NCBI RefSeq assembly: GCF_001005215.1
Contig: NZ_LBNQ01000033.1
Location: 181,967-245,966 of the forward strand
Source: Lampropedia cohaerens
Lineage (GTDB): Bacteria > Pseudomonadota > Gammaproteobacteria > Burkholderiales > Burkholderiaceae_C
Length of the DNA: 64,000 nucleotides
Direction: 5' to 3'
The translations under genes and the position numbers were made by a program. This document shows, piece after piece, positions 63,368-64,000 of this stretch (within the stretch, counting starts at the first letter, position 1; each line of letters begins with the position of its first letter). The notes under the pieces are model-generated. The model did no database searches. It had not been told where the DNA came from and was given only the letters and a program-made list of their open reading frames with translations.

Positions 63368-63571
63368 GTGCACCGTTTGGGGGCACCGCTGAGCACCTGG
63401 TCAACGCCTTCTCGCACGCGATAGAGCGTACAACTGCAAACAGGCCCGAGACATTGCTGCGGGTTGTGCGTTACAGATACTTCAGCCAAGTGATGTCGCG
63501 TCGTCTGGCCTTGAATGGGCGCTGTTGCGCAATTGCCCCACTGAGCGCAGCTACCCCTTTCCCCAGTCTGC

Positions 63572-64000
63572 TCAGAACACACGTATCGTGTGTGGCGTGC
63601 CCAAGCGCGTGAACTGGTTCAGGATCGCCGCGCGCACCTGAAGCTGCGTCACCTGGCGGTCGAAATCTCGGGCCATGACCCGCTCGCCCAGCAACTTGAA
63701 GCAACCCATCTTGGTTTCCACCAGGCTGCGCCGGTGGTAACCACTCCATTTCTTCCAGATCGTCCGGCCCAGGTGCCGGGTTGATCGCAAGGTTTCGTTG
63801 CGAGCCTCGACGCCCGCGCTGCTGCCTTTCCAGGTCTGCGCATTCTTGCGGGTCGGGATCACGGCGGCGGCTCCGCGTGCCGCAATCGCGGCATGACAGG
63901 CCTTGGTGTCATAGGCACCATCGCCGCTCACCGTCGCCACGGCTTCAGTTGCCGGGATCTGCGTCAGCAGCTCAGGCAGCATCGGCGCGTCGCCGATGCG
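63572..64000 (-). mobile_element. IS5-family transposase, 5' part beyond the window
   Basis: The C-terminal 143 residues of a DDE transposase on the minus strand, open to the right edge. DGAYDTKACHAAIAARGAAAVIPTRKNAQTWKG contains the middle catalytic Asp, and HRRSLVETKMGCFKLLGERVMARDFDRQVTQLQVRAAILNQFTRLG contains the final Glu motif, typical of the IS5 group of IS5. The element end lies left of the gene: GGGCGCTGTTGCGCAATTGC near 63517-63536 resembles an IS5-type terminus, but the partner end is outside the window so this cannot be confirmed. Confidence 0.85.

Overview
The window is GC-rich, densely coded DNA of a beta-proteobacterium, probably order Burkholderiales. The evidence is the truA-trpF-trpB-trpA order behind fimV, the PHB regulator PhaR, the rpsT sequence type, metZ, urtABCDE and the CDP-6-deoxyglucoseen-reductase-like flavoprotein. 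No rRNA, CRISPR array or prophage is seen. I cannot name the genus. LAYOUT: 1-5.6 kb is housekeeping (upp end, HIT protein, phaR, NlpC/P60 hydrolase, isochorismatase-fold hydrolase, SDR, quinone oxidoreductase, SWIB protein). 6.0-10.0 kb is a Fur-box-headed siderophore ABC importer (fatB-D-C-E type). 10.1-11.5 kb carries rpsT and rarD. 11.6-17.5 kb is urtABCDE on the minus strand, behind a near-consensus sigma-54 promoter with two NtrC-like sites. 17.9-22.4 kb has a YbbP-type permease, a LOG-family protein, dgkA and ung. 22.4-29.0 kb holds pqqABCDE, a proline iminopeptidase and a two-component system; four of these eight genes are broken. 29.0-35.9 kb is trpA, trpB, trpF, truA and fimV. 36.1-44.3 kb has a flavoprotein reductase, an epimerase-like protein, hemW, an EamA transporter, metZ, a LysE exporter and gltX. 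44.4-44.8 kb has tRNA-Ala, tRNA-Glu and tRNA-Asp. 44.9-50.9 kb has a nitroreductase, a DEAD-box helicase, kdsB with its Trm112-like partner, a secreted Cys-rich protein, a BamE-like lipoprotein and an XRE-type regulator. 51.0-58.7 kb is a catecholate siderophore operon (entB-entA-entC-ArCP-entF order) divergent from a flavodoxin. 58.9-64.0 kb has a Nudix hydrolase, fecI, fecR, a SnoaL protein, an SDR, an HxlR regulator and the end of an IS5-family element. HOW IT WORKS TOGETHER: the two iron loci, 45 kb apart, share nearly the same 15-bp Fur-box-like palindrome. The synthetase carries the serine code of EntF. The importer's binding protein has the His/Tyr pair of the CeuE group that binds tetradentate catecholates. 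Together they suggest a DHB-serine siderophore made and re-imported under iron limitation. The DHB-AMP ligase (EntE), phosphopantetheinyl transferase, exporter and TonB receptor are not in the window. MAIN NEW OBSERVATIONS: (1) localised decay of the PQQ locus by short deletions and nonsense codons; (2) a repeat of about 170 bp with 20-bp inverted ends and an internal hairpin. It abuts stop codons in sense orientation, as do single half-copies after the siderophore transporter genes, so it may be a mobile 3'-UTR module.
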